Assembly (NCBI RefSeq): GCF_002127585.1
Contig: NZ_NEGZ01000002.1
Location: 219,775-283,774, forward strand
Direction: 5' to 3'
Length of the DNA: 64,000 bases
From: Janthinobacterium sp. GW458P
GTDB taxonomy: Bacteria > Pseudomonadota > Gammaproteobacteria > Burkholderiales > Burkholderiaceae_D
Part shown: positions 8,788-16,027 of the stretch, piece by piece
How the letters are laid out: every line of letters begins with the position of its first letter
Position numbering within the stretch: position 1 is the first letter of the stretch
Notes under the pieces: generated by a model
Database searches by the model: none
Told to the model about the DNA's origin: nothing
Seen by the model: the letters and a program-made list of their open reading frames with translations, nothing else
Made by a program: the position numbers and the translations under genes

Positions 8788-10597
8788 AGTCCTTATGCCG
8801 GAAACTCATTCTCCCGTTGCTTCCCTGGCCCGCCTTGCGCTGGCCATGCATGCCCGTCCGGCAGCCCTGGCCGTGGGCTGGCGCGATGGTGCCGTGCTCG
8901 ATCACGGGCATTTTGCCGCACGCATGCAAGCCTGGGCAGGCATGCTGGAGTGCCAGTCTGGCCACGATTTCGCATTGTATCTGGACGATAGCATCGAGTT
9001 TGGCGCCGCCTTGCTGGGAGCCTGGCAGGCGGGGAAAACCGTCTGGCTGACAGCCGATACATTGCCGGCCAGCTGTGCCTCGCTGGCCGCGTCGGTGGAC
9101 GGCTTCCTGGGACAGTTCCCGGCCAGGCATGCGCCGCTGTCGCCGCCGGCCGCCAGTGCTCCGGCGCGGGCGTGGAAAGTGCTCGCCGAGGATTTCCCTG
9201 CTTTGGTTGTGTACACCTCCGGCAGCACGGGGGCGGCGCAGGCCATCCCGAAAAAGCTCTCGCAACTGGCCAGCGAAGTGGCCACGCTGGAGCAGCTGTT
9301 TGGCAGCCATGCCGATGGCGCGGCCGTTGTTGCCACGGTCTCGCACCAGCATATCTACGGCTTGCTGTTCAAGGTCTTGTGGCCGCTGGCCGCCGGGCGT
9401 GCCGTGCATGCGCACAGCGCGGACTACCCGGAGCAGCTGTCCGCCTTGCTGGCGCGCGGTCCCTGCGTGCTGGCGGCCAGTCCCGCGCACCTGAAACGCC
9501 TGCCAGAACACCTGGACTGGTCAGGCGCGCGAGCGCAGCTGCGCGCCGTGTTTTCATCGGGCGGTCCGCTGGCCCTGGATAGCGCGCTGGCGGCAGGAAG
9601 TTTGCTTGGCCGCGTGCCCTGTGAAATCTATGGCAGTTCGGAGACGGGCGGCGTGGCTTGGCGCCAGCGTGCGCCTGAGCGGCCAGACGACGAGAGCTGG
9701 CAAGGTTTTCCCGGCGTGGATTGGCGCCTGCAGGATGACGGCGCGCTGGAAGTGCGTTCGGCGCATCTGGCCGGCGATGGCTGGCTGCGCCTGGCGGATC
9801 ACGCGCGGCAGACGGATGCGGGACGATTCCAGCTGCTGGGGCGCAGCGACCGCATCGTGAAGATCGAAGAAAAACGCATTTCTCTCAATGCCATCGAGGC
9901 GGCCTTGCTGGCCACGCCGCTGGTAGCCGAGGCAAGAGTGCTGCTGTGCGACGCGCCGGCCGGCGAGCGGCAGAAAGTGGCTGCCTTTATCGTTTGCAGC
10001 GCCGCCGGCCGCGCGCTGCTTGGCGCGCAGGGCAAGCTGGCCTTGAACCGCCAACTGCAGCTGGCGCTGGGCGGGCAGGTCGAAGCGGTCGCCTTGCCGC
10101 GCCGCTGGCGCTACCTGGAACAATTGCCCATCAATGCGCAGGGCAAGACGACGCAGGCCTTGCTGCTCGCGCTGTTGGAACAGCCGCGTTTGCCGCATGT
10201 GGAACTGATCGAGAGCGCTTCCGGGGGCGATACGCCACGGCTGCTGTTCGAGTTGCGCGTGCCCGCGAATCTGTTTTATTTCGATGGCCACTTCACGGGC
10301 GCACCCTTGCTGCCCGGCGTGGTGCAGGTGGAGTGGGCACTGCACTTTGCGCGCCAGCATCTGGCGCTGCCCGCGCATTTTCGCGCCATGCATGCCTTGA
10401 AGTTCCAGCAGCCGGTGCTGCCGGACCGGCCGGTCCGGCTGGCGCTGGAGTATGACGCGCTCAAGGCCAGCCTGCAATTCCGTTATCTGTCGGACGCCGG
10501 CCAGCATGCCAGCGGCCGCATCCTGTTTCACCCGAATGCCGCTGCCGTTCCTGGTGGCGGCTCCGATACACCCACTCCAGCAGCGAGCGCATGTTAG
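8780..10597 (+). CDS. apeH: Fused acyl-ACP ligase and hotdog dehydratase (ApeH-ApeI fusion)
   Basis: The 605-residue protein joins two APE functions. Residues about 1-465 are an adenylate-forming ligase with the P-loop 'YTSGSTGAAQAIPKK' from residue 145, 'YGSSETGG', and a C-terminal lobe with 'GRSDRIVKIEEKRIS'. It would activate the aryl acid and load it on an ACP. Residues about 475-590 form a FabA/FabZ-like hotdog with 'FDGHFTGAPLLPGVVQVEW' (catalytic H504), the ApeI dehydratase role. In Escherichia and Xenorhabdus clusters these are separate proteins. The ATG at 8780 overlaps the previous stop by eight bases; an earlier ATG at 8735 lies within the apeG-like gene. Confidence 0.85.
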   Translation: MSEVLMPETHSPVASLARLALAMHARPAALAVGWRDGAVLDHGHFAARMQAWAGMLECQSGHDFALYLDDSIEFGAALLGAWQAGKTVWLTADTLPASCASLAASVDGFLGQFPARHAPLSPPAASAPARAWKVLAEDFPALVVYTSGSTGAAQAIPKKLSQLASEVATLEQLFGSHADGAAVVATVSHQHIYGLLFKVLWPLAAGRAVHAHSADYPEQLSALLARGPCVLAASPAHLKRLPEHLDWSGARAQLRAVFSSGGPLALDSALAAGSLLGRVPCEIYGSSETGGVAWRQRAPERPDDESWQGFPGVDWRLQDDGALEVRSAHLAGDGWLRLADHARQTDAGRFQLLGRSDRIVKIEEKRISLNAIEAALLATPLVAEARVLLCDAPAGERQKVAAFIVCSAAGRALLGAQGKLALNRQLQLALGGQVEAVALPRRWRYLEQLPINAQGKTTQALLLALLEQPRLPHVELIESASGGDTPRLLFELRVPANLFYFDGHFTGAPLLPGVVQVEWALHFARQHLALPAHFRAMHALKFQQPVLPDRPVRLALEYDALKASLQFRYLSDAGQHASGRILFHPNAAAVPGGGSDTPTPAASAC

Positions 10598-11679
10598 ATA
10601 AAAAATTCTCACCCGAACGCCAGACCGCTTTTGCCGCCCGTTTTGAAGCGCAAAAAATCGCTTTCGGGCCCGTCGTCTTTCAATGCGTGCGCTATGCCTG
10701 GAAGCGCGGCATGTTGCAGGCGCTGGCCGATACCGGCCACACCGGCCTGACGATCACCGACATGGCCGCCAGCGGCCGATGGACGGAATATGCACTGAAG
10801 GTGGCGCTGGAATCATGCCTGTCGGCCGGCGTCGTTTCGCTGCGCGACGGCGCTTATGTGCTCGACAAGGTGGGTTTTTGCATGCTCACGGACAGCATCA
10901 CCCAGGTTAACCTGGACTTCATGCATGACGTTTGCTACCAGGGTTTGTTCGACCTGGACCGCTCGCTTGACACCGAGCAGCCTTTGGGACTGGCCGCGCT
11001 GGGCGACTGGCCAACCTTGTACCAGGGCTTGTCAGCCCTGTCGGAGCCGGCCAAGGGCAGCTGGTTCGCCTTCGATCATCATTATTCGGATACCTCGTTT
11101 CCCGAGATCTTTCCGGACGTCTTCGCCACGGCGCCACGCCGCATCTTGGACATCGGTGCCAATACGGGCAAGTTCGCCACTGCGGCGCTGGCTTACCATG
11201 CGGGCGTCGAACTGCACCTGGTCGACCTGGAACGCCAACTGGCGGTAGCCGACCGTACCCTGACCGACGCTGGCTTGCGCGAGCGTGCGCACTTGCATGC
11301 CTGCGACCTGCTCGACGACGCGGCACCCCTGCCGGCCGGCATGGACCTGATCTGGATGAGCCAATTCCTCAGCTGCTTTTCCGAGGCTGCCATCGCCAGC
11401 ATCCTGCGCCGCGTGGCGCAAGCGCTGGGGCCAAACGGGCAAGTGCTGATCATGGATACCTTCTGGGACCGCCAGCAGTACGATATCGCGGCCTACTGCC
11501 TGATCAACACCTCGCCCTATTTCACGGCCATGGCCAGCGGTAACAGCAAGATTTACCAGAGCAGCGACTATATCCGCCTGGCGCAAGCCGCCGGCCTTGA
11601 GTTGCTGACCACGCGCGACGGTATCGGCTATTGTCATTCGCTGCTGCGTTTTGGCCGCGCCGGAGCGCACAGTGACTGA
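10591..11679 (+). CDS. SAM-dependent methyltransferase of APE cluster
   Basis: A 362-residue class I methyltransferase. A winged-helix-like dimerisation region (residues about 30-110) precedes the Rossmann fold, whose SAM motif 'ILDIGANTGKF' is at D187-G193. The layout resembles O-methyltransferases of natural product pathways. In APE clusters a methyltransferase modifies the aryl head group, for example methylation or O-methylation of the ring; the exact position cannot be read from sequence. The start codon lies inside the ligase stop (ATGTTAG), and the gene overlaps the glycosyltransferase start at its end. Confidence 0.82.
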   Translation: MLDKKFSPERQTAFAARFEAQKIAFGPVVFQCVRYAWKRGMLQALADTGHTGLTITDMAASGRWTEYALKVALESCLSAGVVSLRDGAYVLDKVGFCMLTDSITQVNLDFMHDVCYQGLFDLDRSLDTEQPLGLAALGDWPTLYQGLSALSEPAKGSWFAFDHHYSDTSFPEIFPDVFATAPRRILDIGANTGKFATAALAYHAGVELHLVDLERQLAVADRTLTDAGLRERAHLHACDLLDDAAPLPAGMDLIWMSQFLSCFSEAAIASILRRVAQALGPNGQVLIMDTFWDRQQYDIAAYCLINTSPYFTAMASGNSKIYQSSDYIRLAQAAGLELLTTRDGIGYCHSLLRFGRAGAHSD

Positions 11680-12427
11680 AGTGCGTTTTTACCCCTGCAT
11701 CGTGATCCCGGTGTTCAATCATGAACACGCGATCGGCGCCGTCGTGCAGCGCCTGCTGCCGCATGGCGTGCCGCTGATCCTCGTCGACGACGGCAGCTTT
11801 GACGCCGGCGCGCGCACCCTGGACGCGCTGGCTGCCGCGCATCCGTCGCGCGTGACTCTGCTGCGCCATGCGCATAACCAGGGCAAGGGTGGGGCGGTGC
11901 TGACGGGCTGCCGCCACGCGCATGCGCAAGGCTACAGCCATGCGCTGCAGATCGACGCCGACGGCCAGCATGAAACGGACGATGTGCCGCGCTTCCTGGC
12001 GCAGGCGCGAGCCACGCCGGCGGCCGTGGTGATCGGCTACCCCGTGTACGATGCCTCGGTTCCCAATGCGCGCTACTACGGCCGCTATGCGACGCATATC
12101 TGGGTATGGATCAATACCTTGTCGCTGCAAATTCGTGACTCCATGTGCGGTTTCCGCGTCTATCCGCTGACGCCGCTGACGGCGCTGGCGCAGCGTGGCG
12201 TGCTGGGGCAGCGCATGAATTTCGACACCGATGTGCTGGTGCGTCTGTATTGGGATGGCCTGTCGATGGCGAATCTGCCCACGCGCGTGGGTTACCCCAG
12301 CGACGGCGTCTCGCATTTTGAGCTGTGGCGCGACAATGTACTCATTTCGCGCATGCACGCGCGCCTGTTTTTCGGCATGCTGTGGCGCGCACCGCGCCTG
12401 CTGGCCCGCCATTGGCGCGCGCGATGA
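11672..12427 (+). CDS. Family 2 glycosyltransferase of APE cluster
   Basis: The 251-residue GT-A fold protein has 'CIVIPVFNHE' near the start, the nucleotide-sugar-binding 'VDDGS' (D39, D40), and the metal-binding 'DADGQHETDD' (D95, D97). It is related to dolichol-phosphate-type and pigment-cluster glycosyltransferases, and probably links the aryl polyene head group to a sugar or lipid carrier. GTG at 11672 is chosen because GTGACTGA overlaps the methyltransferase stop. In many APE clusters (ApeJ) a glycosyltransferase is fused to an acyltransferase; here the acyltransferase is a separate gene overlapping by ATGA. Confidence 0.83.
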   Translation: MTEVRFYPCIVIPVFNHEHAIGAVVQRLLPHGVPLILVDDGSFDAGARTLDALAAAHPSRVTLLRHAHNQGKGGAVLTGCRHAHAQGYSHALQIDADGQHETDDVPRFLAQARATPAAVVIGYPVYDASVPNARYYGRYATHIWVWINTLSLQIRDSMCGFRVYPLTPLTALAQRGVLGQRMNFDTDVLVRLYWDGLSMANLPTRVGYPSDGVSHFELWRDNVLISRMHARLFFGMLWRAPRLLARHWRAR

Positions 12428-13395
12428 CGGCAGCATCGAACGGGCAGCGCAGCCACTGGGCCGGTTTCAACGAAGTGAGCTTCGTGGCCGGCATGCGCCT
12501 GCTGTTCTGGATCTGCCGCGTGTTTGGCCGCTGGCCGTTCCGCGTCGTGCTGTACCCGGTGCTGGCCTGGTATGTGCTGACGAATGCCCGCGCGCGCCGC
12601 GTCTCGCGCGCCTATCTGCGCCGCGTCGCGGCCTGCGGCGGAGCGGAGGACCTGAGGGTGCTGCGCCATTTCGGCTCGTTTGCCGAATCCATCCTCGACA
12701 AGATGCTGTTGTGGGGTGGCCTGTTCGATACGCACAGCGTGAGTCTGCATGGCGTCGATGGCGCCGATGGCGTCAACCGCTGTCTGGACGAGGGACGCGG
12801 CGCCTTGTTGATCTGCGCCCACCTGGGCAACCTGGACCTGTGCCGCGTGCTGTCGCAGCGCAATGCGCGCCTGAAGCTCACGGTGCTCGTGCATACGCGC
12901 CATGCGCAGGCCTTCAACCGCATGCTGGAGCGGCTCAACCCCGACAGCCAGCTCAATCTCATGCAGGTGACGGAGATGACGCCGGCCACGGCCATGCTGC
13001 TGGCCGAGAAGGTGGCGCAGGGCGAGTTCGTCGTGATCGCCGGCGACCGTATCCCTGTCTCGCCGCAGCCGCGCGTGGCCGTGGCGCCCTTTCTGGGGCA
13101 GCCGGCTGCGTTTCCGATTGGCCCCTATGTTCTGGCCAGTGTGCTGCAATGCCCGGTGTATCTGCTGTTTTCGATGCGCAGCGGCCAGCGTTCTGAGGTG
13201 CACTTCGAACTTTTCCGCGAGTCGCTGCATCTGCCGCGCAAGGCGCGCGAGGCGATGCTGGCCGAACTGGCCGCCGACTATGCGGCGCGCCTGCAGTATC
13301 ACTGCCTGCGTTCGCCGCTGGAATGGTTCAATTTTTACGATTTTTGGCAACTCCCCGATACTTCAAGACTGGATACACCCGATGCATCTCGCTGA
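12424..13395 (+). CDS. LpxL/HtrB-like lauroyl acyltransferase of APE cluster
   Basis: A 323-residue inner-membrane acyltransferase of the lipid A late-acyltransferase family, with an N-terminal membrane segment (residues about 24-50) and the catalytic 'CAHLGNLDLCRVL' (H133, D138). A 'GDRIPVSPQPRV' motif follows near residue 205. It would transfer a fatty acyl group onto the glycosylated aryl polyene. It overlaps the glycosyltransferase stop in ATGA and the ammonia-lyase start by 14 bases. Together with the preceding gene it equals the two halves of ApeJ-type fusions. Confidence 0.82.
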   Translation: MTAASNGQRSHWAGFNEVSFVAGMRLLFWICRVFGRWPFRVVLYPVLAWYVLTNARARRVSRAYLRRVAACGGAEDLRVLRHFGSFAESILDKMLLWGGLFDTHSVSLHGVDGADGVNRCLDEGRGALLICAHLGNLDLCRVLSQRNARLKLTVLVHTRHAQAFNRMLERLNPDSQLNLMQVTEMTPATAMLLAEKVAQGEFVVIAGDRIPVSPQPRVAVAPFLGQPAAFPIGPYVLASVLQCPVYLLFSMRSGQRSEVHFELFRESLHLPRKAREAMLAELAADYAARLQYHCLRSPLEWFNFYDFWQLPDTSRLDTPDASR

Positions 13396-14950
13396 CCTGA
13401 AAAACACCCGACGCGCCGTCCGCTTCGACCGCGAACGTCTGTGCATTGAAGACATTGCCGATATTGCGCATGGCCGCGCCAGCGCCGAACTGTCCACCGA
13501 TCCCGTCTTTCGCGCGGCGATAGCGCGCGGCGCCGACTTCCTCGACCGTCTGCTGCGCGAGGATGGCACCATCTATGGCGTGACCACCGGCTATGGCGAT
13601 TCGTGCACCGTCACCGTGCCCCCGGAGCTGGTGGCCGAGCTGCCGCACCACCTGTACACTTATCACGGCTGCGGCCTGGGCGAATTCTTCACGCCGGCGC
13701 AGACGCGCGCCATCATGGCCACGCGCCTGGCGTCGCTCTCGAAGGGTTTTTCCGGCGTCAGCGTGGAATTGCTGGCGCAGATCGCGCGCCTGCTCGACGC
13801 TGGCCTGCTGCCGCTGATCCCGTCGGAGGGCTCGGTGGGCGCCAGCGGCGACCTGACGCCGCTGTCCTACCTGGCGGCGGTGCTGTGCGGCGAGCGCGAA
13901 GTGTGGCGCGATGGCGATCACGTGCCGGCGGAACAGGCGCTGCGCGAAGCGGGCATCACGCCGTTGCGCCTGCGCCCGAAGGAAGGCCTGGCGATCATGA
14001 ACGGCACGGCCGTCATGACGGCGCTGGCCTGTCTGGCGTATGAGCGCGCTGAATACCTGGCGCGCCTGACGACGCGCATCACGGCCATGGCTTCGTTCGC
14101 GCTCGATGGCAATGCGCACCACTTCGACGAAACGCTGTTTTCCGTCAAGCCGCATCCCGGCATGCAGCAGGTGGCGGCGTGGCTGCGCGAGGACCTGCCG
14201 ACCGATAGCTGGGAGCGCAACGGCAAGCGCCTGCAGGACCGCTATTCGATCCGCTGCGCGCCGCACGTGATCGGCGTGCTGGCCGACGCCTTGCCGTGGC
14301 TGCGTTCGTCGATCGAAAATGAACTCAATAGCGCCAACGACAATCCCATCATCGATGCCGAAGGCGAGCGCGTGCTGCACGGCGGTCACTTCTATGGCGG
14401 CCATATCGCCTTCGCCATGGACAGCATGAAGAACACGGTGGCCAACCTGGCCGACCTGCTGGACCGCCAGATGGCCCTGCTGGTCGACAGCCGCTACAAC
14501 CAGGGCTTGCCGGCCAACCTGTCGGGCGCCACCGGCCCGCGCGCGGCCATCAACCACGGCCTGAAGGCACTGCAGATCAGCGCTTCCGCCTGGACGGCCG
14601 AAGCACTGAAGCTGACCATGCCCGCCTCGGTGTTTTCGCGCTCGACCGAATGCCACAACCAGGACAAGGTCAGCATGGGCACCATCGCCGCGCGCGACTG
14701 CCTGCGCGTGCTGGAACTGTGCGAGCAGGTGGCAGCGGCGCTGCTGATCACGGTGCGGCAGGGCGTCTGGCTGCGCTGCAAGGCCAATCCCGACGTGCTG
14801 CCGCAAGCGGCGCTGACAGCGATGATGGAAGCGCTGGCGGCCGATATCGCGCCCGTGGAAGAAGACCGCCGCCTCGATCCGGAACTGCGCGTGCTGCTCG
14901 AACGCATGCGCGCCCAGGCATGGCCGCTGTACGGAGCCGAACATGGCTGA
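13382..14950 (+). CDS. MIO-type aromatic amino-acid ammonia-lyase (HAL/TAL family) in APE cluster
   Basis: A 522-residue ammonia-lyase. The MIO cofactor is formed from A154-S155-G156 in 'GSVGASGDLTPLSY', and the catalytic tyrosine is Y65 in 'IYGVTTGYG'. The 'NSANDNPI' loop follows near residue 320. At the substrate-selectivity pair it has Y94-H95, unlike the SH of most histidine lyases, HL of Rhodobacter tyrosine lyase or FL of plant-type enzymes. Deaminating tyrosine to 4-coumarate, or phenylalanine to cinnamate, would yield a ready starter for the ligase two genes groups upstream. The ATG at 13382 overlaps the acyltransferase end; no hut genes are nearby, so histidine breakdown is unlikely. 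Confidence 0.85.
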   Translation: MHLADLKNTRRAVRFDRERLCIEDIADIAHGRASAELSTDPVFRAAIARGADFLDRLLREDGTIYGVTTGYGDSCTVTVPPELVAELPHHLYTYHGCGLGEFFTPAQTRAIMATRLASLSKGFSGVSVELLAQIARLLDAGLLPLIPSEGSVGASGDLTPLSYLAAVLCGEREVWRDGDHVPAEQALREAGITPLRLRPKEGLAIMNGTAVMTALACLAYERAEYLARLTTRITAMASFALDGNAHHFDETLFSVKPHPGMQQVAAWLREDLPTDSWERNGKRLQDRYSIRCAPHVIGVLADALPWLRSSIENELNSANDNPIIDAEGERVLHGGHFYGGHIAFAMDSMKNTVANLADLLDRQMALLVDSRYNQGLPANLSGATGPRAAINHGLKALQISASAWTAEALKLTMPASVFSRSTECHNQDKVSMGTIAARDCLRVLELCEQVAAALLITVRQGVWLRCKANPDVLPQAALTAMMEALAADIAPVEEDRRLDPELRVLLERMRAQAWPLYGAEHG

Positions 14951-15410
14951 TATGCAGGCACCGACGCACAAGGGACGCGGCAGGAAGGCCGCGCCCAGCC
15001 GCTGGCACGCGGAAGTGGAGATGCAGGTGCAGTTCTTCGACCTCGACCCGATGGAGATCGTCTGGCATGGCCGCTACGTGAAATATCTGGAAGTGGTGCG
15101 CTGCGCGCTGCTCGACAGCATCGGCTACAACTACGTCGAGATGAAGGCGTCCGGCTATGCCTGGCCCGTGATCGACATGCACCTGCGTTACGTGGCGCCG
15201 GCCACGTTCGGCCAGCGCCTGACCTTGCGCGCCGACCTGGTGGAGTGGGAGAACCGGTTGAAGATCGAATACATGGTCAGCGACAGCCTGACGGGCAAGC
15301 GCCTGAACCGCGCCAGCACGACGCAGGTGGCTGTGCATATCGCCAGCGGCGAGATGTGCTTTGCCTCGCCGCCCGTACTGTTTGAAAAATTGGGATTGGA
15401 AGCCGTATGA
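14943..15410 (+). CDS. apeK: Hotdog acyl thioesterase (4-hydroxybenzoyl-CoA thioesterase family)
   Basis: A 155-residue single-hotdog thioesterase with the family motif 'FFDLDPMEIVWHGRYVKYLE', where D35 matches the catalytic aspartate of 4-hydroxybenzoyl-CoA thioesterases. In APE systems this ApeK-type enzyme is thought to release or edit acyl-ACP chains. The first 20 residues are basic and probably flexible. The gene overlaps the lyase stop by eight bases (ATGGCTGA) and the next start by four (ATGA). Confidence 0.83.
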   Translation: MADMQAPTHKGRGRKAAPSRWHAEVEMQVQFFDLDPMEIVWHGRYVKYLEVVRCALLDSIGYNYVEMKASGYAWPVIDMHLRYVAPATFGQRLTLRADLVEWENRLKIEYMVSDSLTGKRLNRASTTQVAVHIASGEMCFASPPVLFEKLGLEAV

Positions 15411-16027
15411 AGCACATCATCAGTAAAGCGCTGGCTGCTTGCAGCCTGGCAGCCATGGCCGCGGTGTCCCCTGCGCAAGCGGCCGCGCCCGTCGCGAAGA
15501 TTGAAGCCATGCTGGCCAAGCCGCAGCAGCTGTGCGGCCGCTTCGACCAGAGCAAGCAGCTGGCCGGCATGAAGAAGCCGCTGGCGTCGAATGGCCGCTT
15601 TTGCGTGGTCGCCGGCAAGGGTGTTTTGTGGCGCACCTTGCAGCCGTTTCCGAATACCCTGCGCCTGACGCGCGACGAGATCGTGCATTTCCAGGGCGAG
15701 CGCGTGGCCATGCGCCTGGAGGCGAAGACGGAGCCAGTGGTCAAGATGATCAACAGCGTGCTGTTTTCGCTGCTGGCCGGCGACCTGGCGCAGCTCGACA
15801 GCCTGTTTGAGGTGGACGGCAGCATCGACGGCGGCACCTGGCAAGTGGCGCTGAAGGCGCGCCAGCCGGCGCTGGCCAAGGCCATCGGCAACATCCGCCT
15901 CGATGGCGGCGCCTTCGTGAAAAACATCAGCATCAGCGAGGCGAGCGGCGACCGCACGAGCATCGTGTTCTCGGCGATTGAGACGGGACCGGCTGCCATT
16001 ACGGCGCAAGAGGCGGCCCTGTTTTGA
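15407..16027 (+). CDS. LolA-like periplasmic carrier of APE cluster
   Basis: The 206-residue protein has a signal peptide (cleavage after 'SPAQA' near residue 25) and a LolA-type half-barrel pattern: 'CGRFDQSKQLAGMKKPLAS' followed by paired strands. LolA-like proteins carry lipids or lipoproteins across the periplasm; here the cargo is presumably the lipid-linked aryl polyene (ApeL counterpart). It is coupled by overlap to the thioesterase before and the MMPL exporter after. Confidence 0.82.
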   Translation: MKHIISKALAACSLAAMAAVSPAQAAAPVAKIEAMLAKPQQLCGRFDQSKQLAGMKKPLASNGRFCVVAGKGVLWRTLQPFPNTLRLTRDEIVHFQGERVAMRLEAKTEPVVKMINSVLFSLLAGDLAQLDSLFEVDGSIDGGTWQVALKARQPALAKAIGNIRLDGGAFVKNISISEASGDRTSIVFSAIETGPAAITAQEAALF

